Assembly: GCA_963971575.1 (NCBI GenBank)
Contig: OZ020619.1
Location: forward strand, 22,574,813-22,638,812
Source of the DNA: Liopterus haemorrhoidalis
Lineage: Eukaryota > Arthropoda > Insecta > Coleoptera > Dytiscidae
Length of the DNA: 64,000 nucleotides
Direction of reading: 5' to 3'
A program made the position numbers and the translations under genes. The notes beneath the pieces were generated by a model that ran no database searches, was not told the origin of the DNA, and saw only the letters and a program-made list of their open reading frames with translations. Shown one piece after another: positions 36,701-49,568 of this stretch (position 1 is the stretch's first letter; the number at the start of each line of letters is the position of its first letter).

Positions 36701-39700
36701 CTTTGGGCCCCTCAAAGGAACACTTGGAGACGAGCGATTTGAGAACAATGATCAAGTGAAAACGTTTGTGCACAATTGGTTAGATACCCGCCTAATTTCA
36801 TTCTACGAAAACAGAATAAAGAAACTGCCCAAACGTTGGGAAAAATGCATCCTAAAAGGAGGAGACTATGTGGAAAAATAATTTGTAGAAATGTATAAAT
36901 ATTTCTTGTAAAATAAAATTGTTAAAATAAAAGGCTCGTTTATATTTGATTGCCCCTCGTATATGTATGTGAGCTCCCCTAAGAAAAAGTTCTGCGTTAC
37001 GAGCAGCGACTGAAAACGAAATAAAAATACCATTCGTTTCTGTTTGGAATGAAAACGAAAAATACCGTTTTCCTTCTCGCCTCTTATATTATTACTCTGA
37101 TACCGGGTTTGATCAAAATAGAAAATAGTTTCTTTCTACATAAGCGCTAGGAAATTTTTGAATCCATAATTGTCCCTTCAAATTAGTATGGCGCAACAAA
37201 AATAAAACATATTATTTATTTATTCAAATTACTTTGGTTTAGTGCAGTCTATACTAAAATATGGTATTTTAGCTTGGGGCACGGCATCAAAGACTATAAT
37301 ATCGAAAATTAAAATTTCTCAGAAACTTTTACTTAAAATAATCTTTAAAAAACCCTTTAGATATCCAACATCCAGGTTATTTGAGCTTGCTACTATGTAC
37401 GCGATCTCTCTGAGTTGTTCTTATTATCTCTGGCCCAATGTATCTTTAAAGAGAGGTTGCTCATGAAAGACTTATTGCTTCCACCGAATCATGTTTACAG
37501 CACAAGAGGCAGAACTAATAAATTTTGTAAAATATTGAAATCAAAAAAAGCAATTACTTCTAGAACTTTACCAGTAATAGGACAAAAACTTTATAATGCG
37601 TTCCCCTACAACTAAAAGACTTTTTATATCACCATAGTCAATCTTATTATAATGGACATGTCAAACGGTGGTTATCTTCATTGACTAGCGATTCTAGGTT
37701 AAAAATGTTTAGTACTTTGTAATTTTATTAATATTTCTGATTTTATTTGTACCTCTGATTTGTATATTTGTATGTATTTTATTGTATTTATATATATATG
37801 TATTTATTATCTACTGCTGATTAACTATTTTGCTATGATGAATTAACGCTATGCATATTAAACTAAGTCACCACAAGATACTTTGTATCTTTTGTGACAA
37901 TGCTTCGTATATACAGTGGTACCTCGGGTTACGAATTTAATTCGTTCCGGAAGTTAGCTCGTAACCCGAAACATTCGTAAGTCGAAACGAATTTCCCCAT
38001 AAGGAATACATAATGTAAATTCAATTAATTCGTTCCAGACCGCCAAAAATATTACTTGGGTCGACTGTAGTAGCCGGGAAGAACCATCGTACCCGCCAAA
38101 TTCAAAACCGCGAAATTCGATCGTACGATTCGTAACCCGAAATTTGTTCGTAAGTCGAGACAAAAAATTTGACGAATCTCGGTTCGTAACCTGAAACATA
38201 CGTAACCAGAGGTACCACTGTATTGTTTTTCTGCGTTATGTATATAAATATATTGTACCGAACTTTGTATTTGTATATATATTTTATAAATAAATAAATA
38301 TTATTATTATTATAGAAGGGGGAGGGGTTGTAGTCTCGCCAGTACCGTCCAGGTTTGCCCACAACATGTTGTTATTATTATTATTATGAACTCCCTCATC
38401 ATATTGAATCTATAGATCAGATTGTAAACTGAGCGGTTAAAACCAGTATTAAATATTATCAATATCATTTCGTTTTGGAACAAAAAAAAAAAAAAAACAA
38501 TTTTTCAGTTCCGTTCTTCGTTTAATATCGTTATTTCGTTTTCGGTTCGTTCACAGTCCCTGGTTAAAATGAAAAATATATATAAATAGTCTACTTACGG
38601 TTTGATTTAGATGGCTGCAAATCTGTTAAAGCCTGCCATGCACTTACAAGAACTGGTTCTCTGCTATGAAGGGAACTTGTAGGTCTCCAAACCTTAATAG
38701 TACCATCATCTGACGCAGCCATGAGTAAAGCAATGTCATGCCCATTAACCCATTCCAGGGCAGTTATTTTCGTACTAAGATTTTTAGAACCTCTGCTAGC
38801 ACAATAGGCCAGTTTCGCACCAGTCCCCCAATCCCAAATACCAAAACTATCACGTCCAGCAACTGCTAATTGTTGGTCGTATGGATGAAATTGTAGTACA
38901 GATGGTGGATAGGGATTCCTAGCATGGGATATTTGTGTTTCTATTTTACTACTGCTAATCCTATCTTGTTCTTCGTGTGCTTCACGTTGTATAGCAGCAT
39001 TTCTCATGTATCTCCATTCACGTTCATAATGTGTTGCGGATTCAATATCTTCTTCTTCTGGTTCTCTCTTAACGGGCTGAGCGAAATACTTACAAGCCCA
39101 GGATACATACTGAGTTTGAACTAATGGCTTACGAACACCTACATTCTCATCACTTTCTTCATTAATAATATTTGGTAGTTTTCTGTTACGACTTACGAGT
39201 GTGGATCTACTACCTCCAAGTCGTGGTAATTCTGTTGCAGGATGCAAAGTAGGTGGCGACTCACCAGTTAAGAAATTACCACGATTTGGACTAGGTGGTA
39301 GACTTATGCTAGATGTAAGTCGACCTAGATCAATATATTCTTTATGTAGATTAAAATCTTTTATTTGGTTCCTAATGTAGTTTGTTACAATAGAGCTCAT
39401 TTGCGCAACAGCAGGATGAGGATCTGTATCCAGGTTCGTAAGACCGTTCCATAGTTTCATGTAGACAGATCCGTATGCTAATATGGGTAAAGTCCCTAGA
39501 CTGGAGCCTGGTCCCATGGAGTGGTGAGTGGACATGCTGCAGATTGAGGAACTACTTGATACTCTCTTTAACTTATCACTAGTACCGTCTAAATGTTCGG
39601 ATAGTAATTGTGGGGATAACATTCTTTGAGACAGTCTATCCCTGCAATATTTACGAATTTAACCTTACAAATTTGACATTGCAGTTACAATGCGTTAATT

Positions 39701-42700
39701 CGTTACAATTTACGGATTAAATAAATGAAAACGTCTTGTTAGTAACAGTTATGAACATGTTAGTATGTGCCCCACAGCAAAAGTACAAAACAAACTTTCT
39801 GTGAAAATTTTAGTGACAATCTAAAAACTATACAGGAGATTTGATTCAAAAGGCCCCGTAAATATCGACGATTCTATAAATGTTAGCTCATCATACAATG
39901 CATACTTTTAAATAAAACTTTAATGCATTATTTTACCACTACCAAATAAAGAGTTATATAACGTACTAATATGACATATTTTGTCTCTAAACAGAAAAAA
40001 ATCATTTGAATCAAGTTGAATTTTCTCACATTTTTTCGTTTCACACAGGGTTTTATAGATATCTACTAAGTGAAAGAGGTTGACCTCAAAATGCTAGATG
40101 TGAGGGATAATATTTTCAAACATGATTGCATAAAAATGTTTGAAAATTATTTTAAGAGATTTTATTTAATGTCCTATATTAAATTTAAAAAATACTTTTT
40201 TGAAAATACTAAAAATTCAATATTTTTCGAAAAAAATAATCTAATCAAAAGATAATTAACATCTATTCCTGTTTATTTAAAACCAGTTCTAGGAGATAGA
40301 GTGGAGGACAAAATTTAATTACCACATTTTTGTCAAAAATCGAGTCAAAATTAAAAAAGCTGTCCGTTAATCTAGTTCTCAAGACATTTCATTTAAAGCC
40401 ACATATTAAATTAAAAGAAAAAAAGAAAAACGCCAGTGTATGACATAATCTGACATGAACACGAAGAGCGAGTGAGCCATGGACCATCGCGAATTACTTC
40501 AAACGCCGATAATCAACGAATAATATAAAGAAGTAAACGTAAAAAAAAAATTACCACATCAAAAATCATTTCAGAATTCTATTAACGCAGAGAACAAGAA
40601 ATTTCTGTGAGGACTGTGATTTCTTTATGGTCGAGTTGCAGAAGGAAAACCGTTGCTTCATTGAGGTAATAGGACACAACGATTTTAATGGCAGAAACAA
40701 ATACTTTGGACAGGTAAATCTTATTGTAATTTGTAGATTTACCTTGTGTCCAAATTTCCATGAGCGGAAGTGTATTCCATACACACATACTCCCACGAGT
40801 AGAAGAATATTTAGAAGTTTCTCCAAGATATCCGAATACTGCTGTATAGTAGCCATGGCAGACTCAACAGAGAGGAGCATACGTAAAACGGCGCCCTAGC
40901 GTACTTGCGGATTTACCGCTAGAAGGCGAAACAAAACATGGCGTGGACGAGGGGAGAAGAAAGAATACGGTAATTTTCCAAAATTGAATGGTTTATGACG
41001 CTGCAATGAGATTTTGGATCAAGTATCACACAGTACCACCTACAGACACAACGATACCTGAATGGTCCATCAAACTGGCTAACTGTGCATGGCGAGAAAC
41101 TGTGTAGTGCGTACGAAAGACATTTGTCAGGAGTCCTCAGAAGTCAACAAATGGCGCGATTTGGGAACTGTAGCTCCTGTAAGCCCCTGTGCATTTTTCC
41201 AATGGAGTTATGTCAAGGATCGTGTGTCCGTGCTTCCAATGCCACAGATTTTACCACAGTTCCGACAAAAAATTGTGGTTACTACTATTCTTAAGGAGGA
41301 TCGACTTGGCAGATGCCTGTTAGAAAAAGGATATGGCTCAATTTAGAAGTTCATCAAAATTAAGCGATGCGATTCGTTCGGATATTGAGGAAGAACTGTT
41401 GTTTTGTTTAACTCGCTCTTATCACAGCTGCAATAGAAGCGCTCCATACACAAAAACACATACATGTTTATCTGAATATATTCAAATATAACAAACGCAG
41501 ATAAAAACTACGGACATACATAACATAGTTTGTTAAGCTAGAATTTATGGCGACATTATTAAGTAAGCCTTTTCAATCAAACGCCTTTTGTAAACAATTT
41601 TGTTACTAATATAATGGTACCTCGACTTACGAACTTAATTCGTTCCTGGCCGCGGTTCGTATCTTGAAAAGTATGCATCTTAAAACCCAATTTTACTTTA
41701 TATCTTATAGAAAATTAATTAATCCGTTGTGAAATTTAAAAAATTCTATTCTGAACTAAATGAAGAAAATAAATGCAGTAAGGAGAACATTTTTATATTA
41801 TAAATATGCATATTGTAGGCATATTACATATTAATTTTTATTTATGAACTTAATTGGTTATACTAGCGTCGGCGAATCAATGCAGTTATGTCACACAACG
41901 TCAACAAACGACTGTATTGTGTGGAACAATGCAATTGTTTGTTACGTCGTGTGACGTAACTGCACTGATTCACCGACGCTAGTATACACATGATTAGTAT
42001 GAAAATCATCTCCCATTAATCTATTTTCTTGTGGCTGGTTTTGTGGTTCAGGAGTTTTCGATTTATTACCTGTAGTAGTAGCCTGTTAGTAGCTTGTTTC
42101 TAGTACTAGAGAAAAAAGTTAAAAACTGAATAATGTAAAACAGACTTTAGTTCATATGAAGAGAAAAACATCACGGTTCGTATCTCGAGTTTAGGTTCAT
42201 ATCCGAGGTCAAAATGGAATATGAAAAAATCAGCTGAGGCCACCACAGGACCGACCGCCATCGTAAAGTACTTGTATAAAATACATTCTAGCAGCAGAGT
42301 AGAAATAACTTGGCCTAATATTTTCGAACAGAGATATTATTTATCATGACCATGGAAACGTTACATAAAAGTATGAAAAAATTGAGACTTAAAAAAATTT
42401 ACAAAAATTTGTCGAAATTTTTCGTTTTATCAAAAACCGTCTCAAATAAAAGTTATTAAATATTGCATTTACAGCAACTTTTGTTCAATAAATTTTTTCG
42501 AAATATTTTTCTGTTGCTACATATTCGCAAAAATCTTAAAATCGACACGAGTAAACTCCCATTTCTAGTTAACCGATTTTTACCAAAATTTGATCAACTC
42601 GTGTCATTGATGTCAAAAGCTTAAATATGCAGTTTCATAAAAATCCTTTCAGCCTAATTTGCTCTGCACGTGTACACAGACGGACAGACAGACGGACGGA

Positions 42701-45700
42701 CAGATAGACAGACAAACAGACAGACAGACCGCAGACATCATGCTAAAAATAGTCAAAACGTTATGTAGGGACCTCAATTCGTGGAGATCCATCGAAATCT
42801 CGAAATGCCAAAATCGGTACGATCACAATACCTCCCTTATATGTGTTGACGGTCGGTAAAAAGATCGTATATCACGAGGTTCATATTTCGAGGTACCACT
42901 GCATCTTATTAAAAATGTTGTTTTGTTAAAATAAAAATATTAATACACAAATTAAATGTGCAAAAGGTAAGAAAAAGAATCTAGTATGACACAAAGAATA
43001 TATAAAACTTGTAAACATCAGAAATAAAATGTGAACTGATTCTGTTATCACCCAGGAAAAAATAAATGAATAAATAAAACAAAATGATTTTTCAGGCTGG
43101 CGAACAAAAATACATAAGTCAAGTTACATACTTATACAGAAGACGGTTTTATTTATCTGCTACTCTAACATGTGGCGCTAATAAAATTTGGTATCCGATG
43201 TGTATTGTTGGAAAATTGAGATGTATTACAATAATTTACATATTTGTTTTTGTGAGTAAATGCATTTTGTTAGTATCTATGAAGGGAATCCATTAAAAAA
43301 ATCGCATTTTTTTACTTACGTTCTTTTGTTCGCCAGCCCGAGATTTATCTATGCTTTTATTTAAAAATTTATACACAGTAAGAGCGGTTTCAAATGACAA
43401 TTCGTAAATCGCGATATGCCTATGAAAGATATTGGGCCAAGCTCATAATTATTTACTAAATTCTACAACTAAGCTTCACTTGGTAAAATAGGCTAGTATA
43501 ATATCATTATTTTCGTTCCCATAATGTCACTATTAGCTTAAAGTCTGTTCCTTTGGTTTAGGCGGAACTAGATATACAATTCTAGTTACTTTTACCGACT
43601 GATTGAAGTTTTTGATCATTTTGTTCAGGAAAAGCCAACTTCAATATATAAAAAAATAGCTAATGACAACTACAGAAATGAAAATTCCAGTTAGTTCCGC
43701 CTAATCGTTTGGAATAGACTATTTAGATAGATATTTCAATTTTGAATACAAATTTTGGAAAATATAAGACCGAATCATAAATGTTTTGAAAAAAACGGGT
43801 GCTGCTTCGCCAAGACCAAATCTTGTTCTAACTAATGGGTGTTTTTTTTAGAGGTATAGAACTTTAAATTGCAATAAAACAACGATGGATTATTCGATTG
43901 ACATGAATTTTTTTTTATTCGAAAGATAATCTTGTGGCATTACATTTTAAATATGATTTCTGGCATATGACCGCCACGGCTGGCTCGGATGTAGTCCAAT
44001 CTGGACGTCCAATTTTCGATGACTTTTTCCAACATTTGTGGCCGTATATCGGCAATAACACGGCGAATGTTGTCTTCCAAATGGTCAAGCGTTTGTGGCT
44101 TATCCGCATAGACCAATGACTTTACATAGCCCCACAGAAAGTAGTCCAGCGGTGTTAAATCACAAGATCTTGGAGGCCCATTCACAGGTCCAAAACGTGA
44201 AATTAGGCGGTCACCAAACGTGTCTTTCAATAAATCGATTGTGGCACGAGCTGTGTGACATGTTGCGCCGTCTTGTTGGTATGATTTAATGTAATGTCAC
44301 AAGATTATCTTTCGAATAAAAAAAAATTCATGTCAATCGAATAATCCATCGTTGTTTTATTGCAATTTAAAGTTCTATACCTCTAAAAAAAAACACCCGT
44401 TAGTATGCGCTTTCTCTATAAACAGTTAGTGCTGGTGAGATTATACGGAACATTAACCGAAAAAAGTATTGATATTTTCAGGCGTCACAAATAAGACCTA
44501 CTCCGTTAATACCGAAAGACCAAAGCTCAGCACTGGTTGTAGAGCCGATGATGATGATAACATCGTTAATATTTCAAGTTCATCCATTTCACCTAAAATA
44601 TATCTTGATTTAACGTGTGTTTCTGATAAAACAATATTCTTGAATGACTGCTATTGTACACCACAGGCAGATATGATACTTTATCCCATATTTTTATTCC
44701 CGGCTATGTGAACTGCATAGAGGATTACGGGATATTAGATGATACGAGTCCGATCGCGAATATTACTCGCCGTTTAAACATTGGCTTGTATTGTTTGAGA
44801 GATTGAAAAAACTTAGAGGACGTATGGACTAGAGATGGGTCGCTTATGAACGACTCATCACGGCTCATTGCATAGTTTCAAGGATACAATTGATCGGGCG
44901 ATTGTGAGCAGTGACCGAAGTGATTCGGACCTGGATCGATGTCATGTTGAATTTCGCGAGAACTCGGCTTGTCATGTATTATCATAAAGGGTATTTTGTC
45001 ATCAATTTTTAGGGCAGTCTATTTGAAACTAATAGGCTTAGTCTGTACTTTCTTACAACCATACTATATAAAAATATTAAAAATATTACCCAAATCCCAG
45101 ATGTCCGATTTATAAGGGCAATCAACATCGCCATAAACTTAACACATCTAGTTTAAAATACAGTAGCTATATAAAGTGAATTGTTTGTTAACTATTAACC
45201 CGGCAAAAATGTTAGATAATTCTTCATTACTTCATTACTTCATTATTTCTTTATAACAAGATAATAAGGAAGACTCTCTGTCTTCCTCTCTGAGAGAGAG
45301 AAGAATTTGTCAATAAGTCATAATTTACGTCTTGAATTCATACTAAGAATATTAACAAGAATAAAGGTAATAAAGCGGCAAATACTCAGACCGTTTTTAT
45401 CGCATTTATTCCACTCGACCAAAGAATTCCGCTTTCCGCTGTCTGTTCTTATAATGCAAGAGCCGGCTGACGAAATTGCCATCTCTAGTATGGACATTTA
45501 GAACACCCCTATTTTATCAAATGAACTAGGTCGAAATTAAAACACGTTCGTCGAGCAAATCAGGTGGGATATCTTCTAAAACAGGCAACTTATACAAGTA
45601 TCGCGATTCACGAATCGTTCTGTGAAACTGCTCTAAGGTAGTTTATAGACAGTTTAGATTAGTATAGACAGACAAAACTATTAAGACGTCATATTAGTAT

Positions 45701-48700
45701 GACCTTTCTTTAACAAGCAGTACATATTTTTTATAGAAAATAAATTCTTACCTTGAACCTGTTCTCCTCATTCCTATAGGGCTCATAATCATTTCCTGGT
45801 GCGGACTACCATCACGCCCTTCTTGCATAGATACAGACAAAAATGAACTTTCAAATAGAAGTACTATCCATTGTAATGCAACTACTAATTCCTGTCGAAC
45901 TAGATAACTCATATCATTGGTAACTGTATTCAGTAGTGTCATAGCAATGGAATGATCAATATTGTTTGCATGTTCTGATCTCTCACTGACAGAATTTATA
46001 AATGTACCAAGTGCATACACCGCTGCTGATCTTACCTACAAAAATTATACATATAAAATCCCTGCGTCATTATTTGCACAACGTTCAAGGTACGGAACGG
46101 AGGTAGAGACGTGTTGGGCGGTCAGGCGAGCTGAATGGAAGTTCTCCGAAAATTCAGTACCAAAATGTACGTGGCATGCAAGTAAATTGTGCTAAACGGT
46201 CCCAGAATATTAAATCGAGGCTTTCTTTGCCTAACTTTTAAGCTTTCTCACTTCTAGGACTAAACTTTTTATTACGTAACAAATATTTTAATAGTGCATT
46301 TATATTCGTACTATATATTATACGAATACGAATATTTTATTTAAAATAGGTACAAGCATAGTACAAGCATAGTTACAATGGTGAGCCAAGTGGCTCACCA
46401 TTGTTATCTTTCTTAATATTATAGATAGAGATTCGGTTAAATGGACAAAGTTCGAGTATTTTACAGAGGAAATATCATAACAGGCTTACAAAAAAATTTG
46501 AATGTTTCGTTGACCCGATATTTTGAAAATAAATATTTTTTTAAGTGGAATATCCTGTATATTACTAGGCCATAGGAACAACTATTTTTTTGTATTTATA
46601 AAAAACTACCATGTTTATAATGATTTTTTTTTTTTTTAATAACGGAGATATCAATAGTTGAAAACTTGATGATATTACTTATTAATCGTTTAGTTACTAG
46701 ATGATGCTGAGCGAAATAATTGAATTAAATTAAGTCATTTTGTTAAAGTTTCAGGTAATTGTTACCTTTGTAATAGTTTTGTAGACGAATTTTAAAGAAT
46801 GCAATTATGTAACTGGTTCATGCATGCTTCTACAATCGACAGCAAGTTAGCTTATAAAATATTGTGGACAGACGAGGCTAATTTTATAAATACCGGTGTT
46901 TTTTACAGAAATAATGAACATTTGTGGACACGTTAAAATACACATGCTTTCCGCACTGTGCGACAACGAAACAAGATTTTCTATAAATGTTTGGTGTGGA
47001 GTTCTAGGAAATACTGTAATAGCGCCGTATCTCCATGAAGGAAATTTGACTACTGTAAAGTATTTAAATTTTTTGGAAAATAGTTATCAAGATTTATTTG
47101 ACGATGTGCCCATAGCTAACAATGTTTACTTTTGTTTTTATTATATGTTAGTTTTTAATCGTACTATTTTTATAAGTTTGTAACGTTGATATCTCCATTA
47201 AGAAAATTACATTATAAATATGTTTAGTTTTTTATAAAGACAAAAAAAAATCATTGTTCCAATGGCCTAACAATATACAGGATATTCCATTTAAAAAAAT
47301 GTTTAATTTCAAATAATCGAACTTTGTCCATTTAATCGAATCTTTATCTATATTATTAACAAATATAGCAATGGTGAACCACTTGGCTGGGACACCCTGT
47401 ATTTGCTCCACTTTAATGAGTTTCCTATTATACTAGCATTTGTAGTTACTTTCAACAAGGCACAGACAAATTTATGAACTTGTTGTATCTGAGCTAGTCT
47501 TTTCCCATGAATATGTCAAGATCGAAGAAACGAGAAAGCATTAAAATAAAAATCGACAAATACAACGCAAGGCAGGTTAGTAAAGAGTGATAATTGGTTC
47601 ACAGGAAATTTGTTTTTTAAAGAAATATTTGAAGACAGTGTATGTGTATAAAGGGTAGAGATTGATTGGTATATATGGTACTATATATTAGCTGTGCTAA
47701 TTTAATTGATCAATAACATTAATAAATTACTTTCGCAGATATTCCGCGACGGGTTAGCTAGTGTTGCAAATTACTGCAAATATATCATTTACTAGCAAGC
47801 AATTAAAAATGGGGTTGGAGCCTGCTAAATGAAATTCGACTGAACCAAGTTAATTAAGCACTTTGTATTAGAAGGAAATGTTTATTTTCTAAATTCGAAA
47901 TAATAAACAGTTACTAGTTTTTATGCACAAGTCGTGAAAAAAATGTATGATATTAAATGCGTTAATTTTGTACGTAATGCGAATATTAGTAGAAGAGCAA
48001 TGATCGGTCTGCCTCATTTCAAGGTCACATAGACACTTTACTTCCACATTTTACTTTCTCGTCACATCGCCAGGTGTTTTCAAGAAGGTCATATTTTCAG
48101 ACCTCCGTGTTTAGCCTGAGGCGAGTTGCAACCCTAATTTCACACCCCGCCCCTAGCCTAGCCTACACATTAAATATAATTATGACCTTAACATTCTAAC
48201 GGAAATATTTTCATTTTTATATAAAGTAAATATGACCTCACATTCTAACGACAATAACATGTCTAGGCTAGGCTAGGGGCGGGGTGTGAAATTAGGGTTG
48301 CAACTCGCCTCAGGCTAAACACGGAGGTCTGAAAATATGACCTTCTTGAAAACACCTGGCGATGTGACGAGAAAGTAAAATGTGGAAGGGGATGTGACGT
48401 GAAAGTAAAATGTGGAAGTAAAGTGCCTGTGACCTTGAAATGAGGCAGAACGATCATTGCTCTTTTACTAATATTAATGTACGCTGATTTGCACAGGTAG
48501 TTTATGTCACCATGTCATTAAATGGAAGAAAAATTTGATCAAAATCGAACTATTTGCCATTTTGATAACATATTCGTATTATTCGTAGAATCTGAACTTA
48601 GTAGAAAACGTTCGACATCTCGCTACTTTCGCCCATTATTACCAAAATCACCGTTTCGAATCAATTGAATTATGGTCTCCATCTTGTGAACCAGTTGATG

Positions 48701-49519
48701 TATATTCGCGTTCAACGATTAATTGTGACTAAAGCTGCGTTCAGAGCTCTGTTTAGTAGACTGTTCACTGTGCGTTGTGGATAGGTTTAGTAGATAGTTC
48801 AAGGCAGTGTTTACAGCTATGGTAATTGCGCTATGGAAGTGCGTTACGAATAGTGCGACAACTATGTGTCTTTAAACCAACTACAGCGGATTCGTACAAT
48901 GTTTATAATCTATTATCGTTTTCCTAATTCTGCTATCCTATATTTTTACTAACTAAACCTAACCCAATTACCTAAATCAGTGGTCTTCAACATTCTTACA
49001 TCTGCGAAACCCAACAGTTTAAATGTTATTTCTTTGGAACCCCAAGGCCACAATAGGCTGTCTTTTTTAAATTTTGATGTCAAATGTTTTGAAATAATAA
49101 TTTAGATTTTAATTATTGGATTTAGTCTTGATCAAAATTGATATTTTATAGCTGACTAGATGTTTATATTTTTTAAATGTAGGTATACTATTTTACTTTT
49201 TAAATAATATAATATCTACCTAATATAATTTTTAATGCAAATTATAAATAAAAATTGAACCGAATAATTAGCGATATGCTGTTTTGAATCCTACTTATTT
49301 ATTTATTATAAACATTTATTAGCAATCATTATAAACATAAAATCAAAGTAATATAGTAATTTAAGAACATAAAATCCTATAATACAGTACATAGTACATA
49401 TTTAAATGGTAGGTGATATAAGAAGTAAATAATAATCACTGAAATGGTGATTACGAAATTCATAGCACCCTCAGTTTTCAAAATTATCCAAAATCATTGT
49501 ATCCAAGAATAGTAATTAA

Positions 49520-49568
<49 letters not shown>

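Larger units (their letters stand above)
37004..38562. mobile_element. hAT-like element containing a LINE and a Tigger MITE
   Basis: Ends CAGCGACTGAAAACGAA and, inverted, CAGGGACTGTGAACGAA; both subterminal regions repeat AAAACGAAAT. The flanking 8-mers (GTTACGAG, GTTAAAAT) agree at only 5 of 8 positions, so this is an old insertion. Confidence 0.6.
41612..42901. mobile_element. pogo/Tigger-type element carrying two nested insertions
   Basis: Left end TAATGGTACCTCGACTTACG and, inverted, right end CAGTGGTACCTCGAAATATG. The internal block GGTTCGTATCTCGAGTTTAGG repeats the terminal theme. It contains the 124-bp MITE (41861-41984) and a GACA-bearing repeat (42233-42859). Confidence 0.7.

Noticed and set aside
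40566..40899. Opposed ORFs of 90-104 codons as host genes
   Set aside because: They overlap on both strands, no family is recognised, and decayed transposon sequence follows directly.
42659..42859. [12 protein letters not shown] repeat protein
   Set aside because: Translation of the GACA microsatellite in a dispersed repeat; the same is true of 9377-9688.
43940..44230. Domesticated transposase gene
   Set aside because: It lies inside an element with intact terminal repeats and has no N-terminal domain, so it is a transposon deletion copy, not a host gene.
48263..48457. 64-codon ORF with a repeated LPHFTF motif
   Set aside because: It only reflects the tandem 30-bp unit in the foldback arm.
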